Shown here: piece after piece, positions 6,549 to 12,097 of the stretch
Position numbering within the stretch: the first letter of the stretch is position 1
Layout of the letters: every line of letters starts with the position of its first letter
DNA from: Acidimicrobiaceae bacterium
Lineage (GTDB): Bacteria > Actinomycetota > Acidimicrobiia > Acidimicrobiales > Salinilacustritrichaceae
DNA: 13,742 bases
Direction: 5' to 3'
Assembly: GCA_003476595.1 (NCBI GenBank)
Contig: DMTU01000110.1
Coordinates: forward strand, 4,089-17,830
The notes under the pieces: generated by a model
The model's database searches: none
The model's input: only the letters and a program-made list of their open reading frames with translations
Told to the model about the DNA's origin: nothing
Program-made: the position numbers and the translations under genes

Positions 6549-7556
6549 TCAGCGGGCGGCTCGGCTCGGGGCCACCCGCGGCGGCTCGTCCGGCATCTTC
6601 GGGTAGACGGGCGGCCACGGTGCATCGTGCAACCCGGCCCGGCGGTCGTCTGCGGACCGAGCGAGCAGGGGCTCGAGCGACTGGGTGACGTCGTCGATGC
6701 CATCCCACGGGTCGCCGTGCTCCTCCACCCTCGGCGGGACGGTCTCCATCGTCAGCACGTCGGGGTGGATCTGGTCGAGCTCGTCCCAGCGGAACGGCGT
6801 GCTCACCTGCGCGCCGGGCCGGGCCCGGACCGACCAGGCGCCGAACACCGTCTTGTGCGGCGCGTTCTGGTTGAAGTCGACGAAGACGCGGCTGCCGCGC
6901 TCCTCCTTCCACCACGCCGCAGTGATCAGCTCCGGTCGCCGGCGCTCCAGCTCCCGGGCCAACGCCACGGCCCCGAGGCGCACGTCGTAGGAGTCCCAGC
7001 CCGGGCCGACCGGGACGTGCACGTGGATGCCTCGGTTGCCGGTGGTCTTGGGGAACGACGCGAGACCGTCCTCGTCGAGCAGCCTGCGCAGCTCCTGGGC
7101 CGCCTCGCGCAGCATCGGGAAGTCGACGCCGGGGGAGGGGTCGAGGTCGATGCGGACCTCGTCGGTCGTCCCCGGGTCGTCGGCCCGGCACGGCCACGGG
7201 TGGAAGCCGAGGCAGCCCATGTTCACCGCCCAGGCGACGTGGGCCATGTCCTCCAGCACCATCGCGTTCGACGTGGTGCCGTTGGGGGTGCTCATGGTCG
7301 TGGTGCGCAGCCAGGCCGGCGCGCCCTTGGGCACCCGCTTCTGGAAGAAGGACTTCGCACCGACTCCGTCGGGGAACCGCTGCAGCAGGGTCGGCCGCCC
7401 GCCCACGGCCCGCAGGAAGGGTTCCTCCACGGCCAGGTAGTACTCGACCAGGTCCAGCTTGGTCTCGCCCCGCTCCGGGAAGAACACCTTGTCCGGGCTG
7501 GTGATGCGCACCGTGCGCCCGCTGATCTCGAGCTCGACGGCGTCGGAGGTCGCCAT
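6549..7556 (-). CDS. Stand-alone LigD-type primase-polymerase (PolD/Prim-PolC-like)
   Basis: This 335-residue protein is a member of the archaeo-eukaryotic primase superfamily, in the LigD polymerase-domain branch, used in DNA end joining or gap filling. It opens with ITSPDKVFFPERGETK and carries GGRPTLLQRFPDGV. The two metal-binding aspartates are D137 and D139 (RIDLDPSPG), followed by KTTGNRGIHVHVP (170-182) and the third aspartate D227 (VFVDFNQN). As I recall, these numbers equal those of the M. tuberculosis LigD polymerase domain (137, 139, 227). No ligase or phosphoesterase domain is attached. The TTGNRGIH loop, in place of the usual TSGGKGLH, and the GDPWDGIDD C-terminal segment resemble mycobacterial PolD1/Rv3730c-type proteins rather than true LigD. 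The ATG at 7556 follows a TACCGT box by 7 bases, suggesting a leaderless mRNA. The esterase gene lies 53 bases downstream. Confidence 0.9.
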   Translation of the reverse strand: MATSDAVELEISGRTVRITSPDKVFFPERGETKLDLVEYYLAVEEPFLRAVGGRPTLLQRFPDGVGAKSFFQKRVPKGAPAWLRTTTMSTPNGTTSNAMVLEDMAHVAWAVNMGCLGFHPWPCRADDPGTTDEVRIDLDPSPGVDFPMLREAAQELRRLLDEDGLASFPKTTGNRGIHVHVPVGPGWDSYDVRLGAVALARELERRRPELITAAWWKEERGSRVFVDFNQNAPHKTVFGAWSVRARPGAQVSTPFRWDELDQIHPDVLTMETVPPRVEEHGDPWDGIDDVTQSLEPLLARSADDRRAGLHDAPWPPVYPKMPDEPPRVAPSRAAR

Positions 7557-7563
7557 CGGCGGG

Positions 7564-7569
7564 ACGGTA
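7564..7569 (-). promoter_or_regulatory. -10 element TACCGT for a leaderless primase-polymerase transcript
   Basis: On the minus strand TACCGT ends 7 bases before the ATG at 7556. The start has no Shine-Dalgarno sequence. The box lies only 6 bases from the oppositely directed TACGGT that serves the lipid kinase gene. Confidence 0.5.
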
Positions 7570-7575
7570 GCGGCC

Positions 7576-7581
7576 TACGGT
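7576..7581 (+). promoter_or_regulatory. -10 element TACGGT for a leaderless lipid kinase transcript
   Basis: TACGGT ends 7 bases before the GTG at 7589. It overlaps the alternative GTG at 7580, which argues that 7589 is the real start. Confidence 0.5.
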
Positions 7582-7588
7582 GCGAGAG

Positions 7589-8473
7589 GTGACCGAGGTG
7601 CAGGTGCTGGGGAACCCCGCAGCGCGGGGCGGGACGGGAGACGTCGAGCGCGTCGTCGACGAGATCCGCGCCGGTGGGCGGCGAGCAGCGCTCCTCCGAG
7701 CGGACTCGGCCGAGGCATCCGCGGCCGCCGCCCGCGACGCGGTGGCGGCCGGTCACGATCGCCTGGTCGTCGTCGGCGGCGACGGGCTCGTGCGCATCGC
7801 GGTCGACGCCGTCGCCGAGTCGGGGATCGCGCTCGGCATCGTGCCCCAGGGCACCGGGAACGACTTCGCCCGTGCGCTCGGCCTGCTCGACGGGGAGCTC
7901 GACGACCACGTGCGCCGGGCGCTCGCCGCCCCGGTGCCGGTCGACGCCATGCAAACGAACCACGGCTGGGTGGCCAGCGTGGCCACCGTCGGCTTCAGCG
8001 GCGACGTCACCGATCGGGCCAACGGCCTGCGCTGGCCACGCGGGCAGCAGCGCTACACGGTGGCCACGGTGCTCCAGCTGCCACGGCTCCGCACGATCCA
8101 CGCCCGGATCACGGTCGACGGCACGACCCACGACGCCGACACCACGATGCTGTCGGTCGGGAACACGGCCTACTTCGGTGGCGGCATGCGCATCTGCCCC
8201 GACGCCGAGCCCGCCGACGGCCTGCTGCACGCTGTCGTGATCGGCGACGTCGGCCGGGGCACCTTCCTGCGGGTGTTCCCGCGCGTCTTCCGAGGCGGCC
8301 ACGTGAAGCACCCGGACGTCGCGACCTACCGCGGTCGCGCCGTGGTGGTCGAGGCCGCCGATGCCGACGGCCCCGCGGTGGAGATGTGGGCCGACGGTGA
8401 CCTGCTCGGCCCGCTCCCCGTCACCTGCGAGGTCGTGCCCTCGGCGCTCCGGGTCGCCGGCGCCCGCATCTGA
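7589..8473 (+). CDS. Diacylglycerol kinase family lipid kinase
   Basis: This 294-residue protein belongs to the DAGK catalytic-domain family (bacterial DgkB/YegS/BmrU-like), which phosphorylates diacylglycerol or related lipids with ATP. The N-terminal NPAARGG (residues 9-15) and the nucleotide-binding GGDG (63-66) are present, as is the family loop PQGTGNDFARALGL (GTGND at 88-92). The later stretch CPDAEPADGLL matches the second-domain metal-site region. The usual GGDGT is GGDGL here and the acidic residue normally following it is absent; similar changes occur in mycobacterial relatives. It is probably cytoplasmic and peripheral to the membrane. An in-frame GTG at 7580 adds three residues. 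I favour 7589 because of the -10 box spacing. It is divergent from the primase-polymerase gene and ends 16 bases before a nested palindrome. Confidence 0.88.
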   Translation: MTEVQVLGNPAARGGTGDVERVVDEIRAGGRRAALLRADSAEASAAAARDAVAAGHDRLVVVGGDGLVRIAVDAVAESGIALGIVPQGTGNDFARALGLLDGELDDHVRRALAAPVPVDAMQTNHGWVASVATVGFSGDVTDRANGLRWPRGQQRYTVATVLQLPRLRTIHARITVDGTTHDADTTMLSVGNTAYFGGGMRICPDAEPADGLLHAVVIGDVGRGTFLRVFPRVFRGGHVKHPDVATYRGRAVVVEAADADGPAVEMWADGDLLGPLPVTCEVVPSALRVAGARI

Positions 8474-8489
8474 GCCACGCCCCAGCGTT

Positions 8490-8529
8490 CTGGCAGCGGC
8501 TGCGGAACGCGTTCCGTGGCCGCTGCCAG
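8490..8529. terminator. Nested palindrome between convergent genes, probable bidirectional terminator
   Basis: CTGGCAGCGGC (8490-8500) and GCCGCTGCCAG (8519-8529) are perfect 11-base complements. The interior is the perfect palindrome CGGAACGCGTTCCG (8503-8516), joined by two G-U pairs, so the 40 bases can form one nearly continuous hairpin. It starts 16 bases after the lipid kinase stop and ends 20 bases before the crcB stop. There is no T tract. Confidence 0.7.
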
Positions 8530-8555
8530 TTCTCAGAGGCTGCCAGCGCTCAGAG
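8522..8555 (+). repeat. 17-base tandem duplication across the crcB 3' end
   Basis: GCTGCCAGTTCTCAGAG (8522-8538) is followed at once by GCTGCCAGCGCTCAGAG (8539-8555), identical at 15 of 17 bases. The second copy contains the crcB stop codon (8550-8552), and the first reaches into the right arm of the palindrome. Confidence 0.85.
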
Positions 8556-8909
8556 GCTTCGCCCCACGACCCAGCCGAGGGCGCTGGCCCCCAGGCCGCC
8601 GGCGAGGGAGAGGGTGACGTACGCCGCGGCCCGGGCGGGCTCGTCGGTGCGCAGGAGCGTGAAGGTCTCGTAGCCGAAGGTCGAGAACGTCGTGAACGCG
8701 CCGAGCAGGCCGACGGCCACCGCGGTGGTCGTGGTGGGCGACCAGCGCGACGCGCCGGGCCCGGCGAGCACGGCGGCCAGCGCGAAGCAGCCGACCACGT
8801 TGACCGCCAGGGTCGCCCACGGGAACGACCGCAGCCCGATGGCGACCCCGATGCGCCAGCGGAGCAGCGCCCCGAGCGCACCCGCGACGGCGACGGCGAG
8901 CGCGGTCAA
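8550..8909 (-). CDS. crcB: CrcB/Fluc fluoride ion channel
   Basis: This is a 119-residue, four-helix membrane channel that exports fluoride and protects the cell from it; the family forms dual-topology dimers. The signatures are intact. The first-helix GALGALLRWRIG is at residues 10-21, TLAVNVVGCF at 33-42, and the GAFTTFSTFGYE filter region at 70-81 contains the conserved Phe-Thr-Thr-Phe-Ser-Thr-Phe. A Gly-rich fourth helix ends the protein. The start is a TTG at 8909 whose last two bases begin the SDR stop TGA (overlap TTGA), giving exactly the family's length. The frame continues upstream to 9062, but that part lies inside the SDR gene and is Arg-rich, so it is rejected. It is probably translated by coupling to the SDR gene. 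Only one crcB copy is present, consistent with a homodimer. No fluoride riboswitch is visible nearby. Confidence 0.9.
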   Translation of the reverse strand: MTALAVAVAGALGALLRWRIGVAIGLRSFPWATLAVNVVGCFALAAVLAGPGASRWSPTTTTAVAVGLLGAFTTFSTFGYETFTLLRTDEPARAAAYVTLSLAGGLGASALGWVVGRSL

Positions 8910-9682
8910 CCGACGAGCGAGAGGCCGCCGTCGACCAGGAAGACGTGCCCGGTCGTGTAGCGGTTGCGGATGAGGGCGAGGGTCGCCTCGGCGCAGTCCT
9001 CGGGCGTGGCGCTGCGGGGCACGGGCGCCATGGAGGCGACCGCTTCGTGCATCGGTCCCCAATCAGCCGTCCACGGCGTGTCGACCAGGCCGGGGGCGAC
9101 CGCGTTGAACCGGACCGGCCCGTGGGACTTCGCCAGCAGCACGGTCATGTGGTTCAGCGCCGCCTTGGTCATGGCGTAGGCGATGGAGGACCCGACCGGG
9201 CGCACGCCGGCGAGCGAGGTGATGGACACGACGTTGCCGTCGTCGCTCTCCTTCAGGTGCGGCATTGCTGCCTTGGTCAGCCACCACGTGCCGAACACGT
9301 TCACGTCGAACGTGCGGCGGAACACCTCGTCGGTGAGGGCGTCGAGGTCGTGGTGGGGGATGACCGTCGTCCAGCCGGCGTTGTTGATGAGGTAGTCGAG
9401 CTTCCCGAACCGCTCGACGGTGGCGTCCACCAGCGCCCGGCACTGGTCGCCGTCGCTGATGTCGGCCTGCACGTAGATCGACTCCGTGGGGAGCGACCCG
9501 GCCACGGCGGTGCCGGCCTCGACCGACGAGGCCGAGTTCACCACGACGTTGGCGCCACCGGCTGCGAGCCGGCGGGCGATCTCCTCGCCGATGCCGCTCG
9601 AGGACCCGGTGACGATGGCGACGCGGCCGGCGAACTCGTCGGAGGTGGTGCTGTGCTGCTCGGTCATGGGCTGCTCGGTCAT
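8906..9682 (-). CDS. SDR family NAD(P)-dependent oxidoreductase
   Basis: This 258-residue classical short-chain dehydrogenase/reductase interconverts an alcohol and a ketone using NAD(P). The cofactor loop GSSSGIG is at residues 26-32 and NNAG at 100-103. The active-site tetrad is Asn128, Ser156, Tyr169 and Lys173 (YAMTK). [15 protein letters not shown] and the terminal [11 protein letters not shown] are typical of the family. No acidic residue stands at the end of the second strand (VVVNSASS), which leans towards NADP preference, a weak inference. Two in-frame ATGs, at 9682 and 9667, arise from a tandem duplication that encodes MTEQ twice. I use the first. Its stop overlaps the crcB TTG start, so the two are probably one transcript. 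The substrate is not evident. Confidence 0.9.
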   Translation of the reverse strand: MTEQPMTEQHSTTSDEFAGRVAIVTGSSSGIGEEIARRLAAGGANVVVNSASSVEAGTAVAGSLPTESIYVQADISDGDQCRALVDATVERFGKLDYLINNAGWTTVIPHHDLDALTDEVFRRTFDVNVFGTWWLTKAAMPHLKESDDGNVVSITSLAGVRPVGSSIAYAMTKAALNHMTVLLAKSHGPVRFNAVAPGLVDTPWTADWGPMHEAVASMAPVPRSATPEDCAEATLALIRNRYTTGHVFLVDGGLSLVG

Positions 9683-9684
9683 GG
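9655..9684 (+). repeat. Perfect 15-base tandem duplication of the SDR start region
   Basis: GCTGCTCGGTCATGG occurs twice without a gap (9655-9669 and 9670-9684). On the minus strand each copy holds an ATG followed by codons for Thr-Glu-Gln, so the SDR gene has two equivalent in-frame start codons five residues apart. Confidence 0.9.
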
Positions 9685-9688
9685 AGCG

Positions 9689-9694
9689 TGCCTA
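9689..9694 (-). promoter_or_regulatory. Weak -10-like TAGGCA before the SDR gene
   Basis: On the minus strand TAGGCA ends 6 bases before the ATG at 9682. It keeps TA at the first two positions but lacks the final T. The spacing agrees with the leaderless pattern elsewhere, and no Shine-Dalgarno sequence is visible. Confidence 0.25.
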
Positions 9695-9734
9695 CCACCG
9701 ACGGGCTCGCGGTGCGGCTCCGATGCGGCGCTCG

Positions 9735-9740
9735 TAGGGT
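9735..9740 (+). promoter_or_regulatory. -10 element TAGGGT for a leaderless aldo/keto reductase transcript
   Basis: TAGGGT (TAnnnT) ends 7 bases before the ATG at 9748, with no Shine-Dalgarno sequence. It supports 9748 over an in-frame ATG at 9688, or the ATG two codons downstream at 9754. Confidence 0.5.
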
Positions 9741-9747
9741 GCGAACC

Positions 9748-10710
9748 ATGGACATGGAATATCGCCGCCTCGGACGTTCTGGACTCAAGGTCAGCGTGCT
9801 GTCGTTCGGCAGCTGGGTGACCTTCGGTCCCCAGCTCGACTCGGGACTGGCCGCCGACTGCATGGGCGCCGCCTTCGACGCGGGAGTCAACTTCTTCGAC
9901 AACGCCGAGGCCTACGCCGGCGGCGAGTCCGAGCGCCTCATGGGTGAGGCCATCCGCAAGAACGGCTGGAAGCGCCACGAGTACGTGGTGTCGTCCAAGT
10001 TCTACTGGGGCATCCACGACAGTCCGAACAGCCGCCTCACCCTCAACCGCAAGTACCTCCTCGAGGCCATCCCTGCGTCGCTGGAGCGCATCGGCCTCGA
10101 TGCCTACGACCTGGTCTTCTGCCACCGGGCCGACCCGGACACGCCCATCGAGGAGACGGTGCGGGCCATGTCCGACGCCGTCGACCGGGGCTGGGCCTAC
10201 TACTGGGGCACGTCGGAGTGGACGGCCGACGAGATCCGGGCCGCCTACGAGATCGCCCAGCGCCACCACCTGCACGCCCCGGTGATGGAGCAGCCGCAGT
10301 ACAACCTGCTCGCCCGCCGCAAGGTCGAGAAGGAGTACGCCCGCCTGTACGAGGACATCGGCCTCGGCCTCACCATCTGGTCGCCGCTCGCGTCGGGCCT
10401 GCTCACCGGGAAGTACGTCGACGGCATCCCCGAGGGCTCACGCGCCGCGCTCGAGGGCTACGAGTGGATCAAGGACCGCGTCACCGACCAAGAGGTCAAC
10501 GACAAGGTGCGCGAGTTCATGGGCATCGCCGACGAGCTCGACGCCACCCCGGCCCAGCTCGCGCTGGCCTGGTGCGCCAAGAACCCCAACGTGTCCACGG
10601 TCATCACCGGCGCCAGCCGGGTCGAGCAGGTCACCGAGAACATGAAGGCCATCGAGGTGCTGGGCCGCCTCGACGACGCCACCGCGGAGCGGATCGCCAA
10701 GATCTTCTGA
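9748..10710 (+). CDS. Aldo/keto reductase, Kv-beta (AKR6)-like
   Basis: This 320-residue TIM-barrel oxidoreductase reduces aldehydes or ketones with NADPH. It begins [16 protein letters not shown], the standard family opening. The catalytic tetrad is complete: Asp51 and Tyr56 ([13 protein letters not shown]), Lys84 (SSKFYWG) and His126 (FCHRADPD). The segments [42 protein letters not shown] and [15 protein letters not shown] resemble voltage-gated potassium channel beta subunits and their bacterial relatives. No partner channel is encoded nearby, so this is simply a soluble reductase. The start at 9748 is set by the TAGGGT box 7 bases upstream and by the family N-terminus. It is divergent from the SDR gene across a 65-base gap and is followed after 5 bases by a small unknown gene, probably co-transcribed. 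Confidence 0.92.
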   Translation: MDMEYRRLGRSGLKVSVLSFGSWVTFGPQLDSGLAADCMGAAFDAGVNFFDNAEAYAGGESERLMGEAIRKNGWKRHEYVVSSKFYWGIHDSPNSRLTLNRKYLLEAIPASLERIGLDAYDLVFCHRADPDTPIEETVRAMSDAVDRGWAYYWGTSEWTADEIRAAYEIAQRHHLHAPVMEQPQYNLLARRKVEKEYARLYEDIGLGLTIWSPLASGLLTGKYVDGIPEGSRAALEGYEWIKDRVTDQEVNDKVREFMGIADELDATPAQLALAWCAKNPNVSTVITGASRVEQVTENMKAIEVLGRLDDATAERIAKIF

Positions 10711-10715
10711 CCGAC

Positions 10716-11189
10716 GTGGGCGTCGACGTCGAGTTCCTGGAGTTCGATCCCGACGCGCCCGACGAGGTCCTGGCCGCCATGGCCGACCTCGCCGGGGGCG
10801 CCGGGTGGATCACCCTCGACCCCGCCATCGACGATCGGTTCCCGGCGCCGGAGCAGAACCTGTTCGGCAAGATCGTGTCCGGGCGCGGCCCCGCCGTGCC
10901 CCGTGCCACCTGGGTCCCGGCCGACATCGAGCGGCGCCGGCCCGAGCCGATGTCGATCGGCATCCTCCACGGGACGGGTGCCGACGCCATGGGCCACCTG
11001 GCCGAGAAGGACATCACCCTCCCCGACCGCTGGCGGGTCGTTGCCGACCACTCCAAGCGGGGCCTCGTCGTGTGGGTGCCCATCGACATCGGCCTCGACC
11101 AGGTCCTCGCCTGGACCCTGACCGCGTCGCGGGCGCTGACCCGGATCCCGCTCACCGGACGTTGGCGGGCGGCCGTCCACCGGCGATAA
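10716..11189 (+). CDS. Hypothetical protein
   Basis: I do not recognise this 157-residue protein. It starts with a beta-rich segment (VDVEFLEFDPDAPDEV), continues through a helix with LAAMADLAGGAGW, then a Pro-rich middle (FPAPEQNLFGKIVSGRGPAVPR). The C-terminal half looks like a small alpha/beta domain (MSIGILHGTGADAMGHLAE, then WRVVADHSKRGLVVWVPI). A mildly hydrophobic stretch, QVLAWTLTASRALTRI, comes near the end. No signal peptide is visible. The GTG at 10716 is 5 bases after the reductase stop; a CTG overlapping that stop is a less likely alternative. Tight spacing on both sides suggests one transcript with the reductase. Its stop TAA lies within the -10-like sequence before the thioesterase gene. 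It is real by codon bias; the function is unknown. Confidence 0.65.
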   Translation: MGVDVEFLEFDPDAPDEVLAAMADLAGGAGWITLDPAIDDRFPAPEQNLFGKIVSGRGPAVPRATWVPADIERRRPEPMSIGILHGTGADAMGHLAEKDITLPDRWRVVADHSKRGLVVWVPIDIGLDQVLAWTLTASRALTRIPLTGRWRAAVHRR

Positions 11190-11193
11190 GACT
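11188..11193 (+). promoter_or_regulatory. Possible -10-like AAGACT at the thioesterase start
   Basis: The A/T-rich ATAAGACT at 11186-11193 ends 6 bases before the GTG at 11200. AAGACT keeps the second A and final T of a -10 box. The upstream gene's TAA stop is part of it. The thioesterase could have its own leaderless promoter here as well as read-through from upstream. Confidence 0.25.
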
Positions 11194-11199
11194 CCCGGA

Positions 11200-12027
11200 G
11201 TGGACGACGCGACCGGGCAGGCGACCTTCGAGCAGATGATGGCCCTCGAGCCCCACGGCGCCGACACCTACGTCGGCGTCGGCCCCCGGTATCCGTGGGG
11301 CGGCCTCTACGGCGGCCAGATCGTGGCCCAGTCGCTCCGGGCCGCCGGCCTCACCGTCGAGCCCGAGTACCTGCCCCACTCGCTGCACGCGTACTTCATC
11401 CGGCCCGGCGACCACACCGAGCCGATCCGCTTCGAGGTCGACCGCATCCGCAACGGCCGCTCGTTCGTGACCCGCCGGGTCGTCGCCCGCCAGTCGATCG
11501 GCGCGATCTTCAACCTGGCCGCCTCGTTCCACGTGGTCGAGGACGAAGCCGACGTGCAGTCCGCCACCCTCTCGCCGGAGGCCGGATCGCCCGACGACCA
11601 CCTCTCCGACGGCTGGAGCCACGTGTTCGACCGCCGGCCCGTGGGCGACATGCGCCGCTCCGACGCCGGCCTGTCGCGCGCCTGGCTGCGCATGGTCGAG
11701 CCGGTCGCCGACGACCCCCTGCTGCGGGCGTGCGCCATCTCCTACGTGTCCGACGACCTCCCCACCGATGGCGCCATCGCCCTGCACCCCGACCGCAAGC
11801 TGGTCCGGGAGGAGGGCGACTGGGAGCGCACGTTCATGAATGCCAGCCTCGACCACGCCATCTGGTTCCACCGCACGGTCGACCCGGCCGAGTGGCACCT
11901 GCACGAGCTGCGCGGCCACAACCTCACCGGCGCGCGCGGCCTCGCCATCGGCGAGGTCTTCTCCCAGGCCGGCGTGCACGCCGCCACCGTGGTCCAGGAG
12001 GTCCTGCTCCGCCGGGTCCGGCGCTGA
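11200..12027 (+). CDS. tesB: Acyl-CoA thioesterase II (TesB-type, double hotdog)
   Basis: This 275-residue enzyme hydrolyses medium- to long-chain acyl-CoA to free fatty acid and CoA. Two hotdog domains are visible. The first has YGGQIVAQSLRAA (37-49) and PHSLHAYFIRPGD (59-71), followed by NGRSFVTRRVVARQ. The second has the family's SLDHAIWFHR, with Asp218 as the expected catalytic aspartate, and ends GEVFSQAGVHAATVVQEVLLR, with Gln266 as the expected catalytic glutamine. The third residue of the E. coli TesB triad, a threonine, is less clear because the local sequence is LRGHNLTGARG; Thr243 is the candidate. The GTG at 11200 starts 10 bases after the preceding stop. GGAG touches the start codon itself, so it cannot act as a normal ribosome site, which favours a leaderless start. 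It is cytoplasmic and complete in length. Confidence 0.92.
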   Translation: MDDATGQATFEQMMALEPHGADTYVGVGPRYPWGGLYGGQIVAQSLRAAGLTVEPEYLPHSLHAYFIRPGDHTEPIRFEVDRIRNGRSFVTRRVVARQSIGAIFNLAASFHVVEDEADVQSATLSPEAGSPDDHLSDGWSHVFDRRPVGDMRRSDAGLSRAWLRMVEPVADDPLLRACAISYVSDDLPTDGAIALHPDRKLVREEGDWERTFMNASLDHAIWFHRTVDPAEWHLHELRGHNLTGARGLAIGEVFSQAGVHAATVVQEVLLRRVRR

Positions 12028-12033
12028 CCCTGG

Positions 12034-12087
12034 GCGTTCGTCACGCGCAGATCGACCATGTGGCGTCGATCTGCGCGCGAGGAACGC
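12034..12087. terminator. Long dyad between convergent genes, probable bidirectional terminator
   Basis: CGCGCAGATCGAC (12044-12056) pairs perfectly with GTCGATCTGCGCG (12065-12077) around an 8-base loop. The stem continues outward with TC/GA and then GCGTTC (12034-12039) with GAACGC (12082-12087), broken by only two mismatches. It begins 6 bases after the thioesterase stop and ends 10 bases before the amidohydrolase stop. It has no T tract. Confidence 0.7.
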
Positions 12088-12097
12088 TGTCGGGGGG

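Noticed and set aside
5218..7197. A minus-strand frame that would fuse 234 extra residues to the esterase
   Set aside because: The extension is the wrong frame of the primase-polymerase gene. The esterase has a good ATG and Shine-Dalgarno sequence at 6495.
8910..9060. A fluoride riboswitch upstream of crcB
   Set aside because: The region is SDR coding sequence, and crcB has no untranslated leader in which a riboswitch could sit.
8910..9062. An N-terminal extension of CrcB
   Set aside because: It lies within the SDR gene, is Arg-rich and would make the channel far longer than its family.
9748..10710. The Kv-beta-like reductase as a subunit of a potassium channel
   Set aside because: No channel gene is nearby. 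The resemblance reflects the shared aldo/keto reductase fold with an intact catalytic tetrad.
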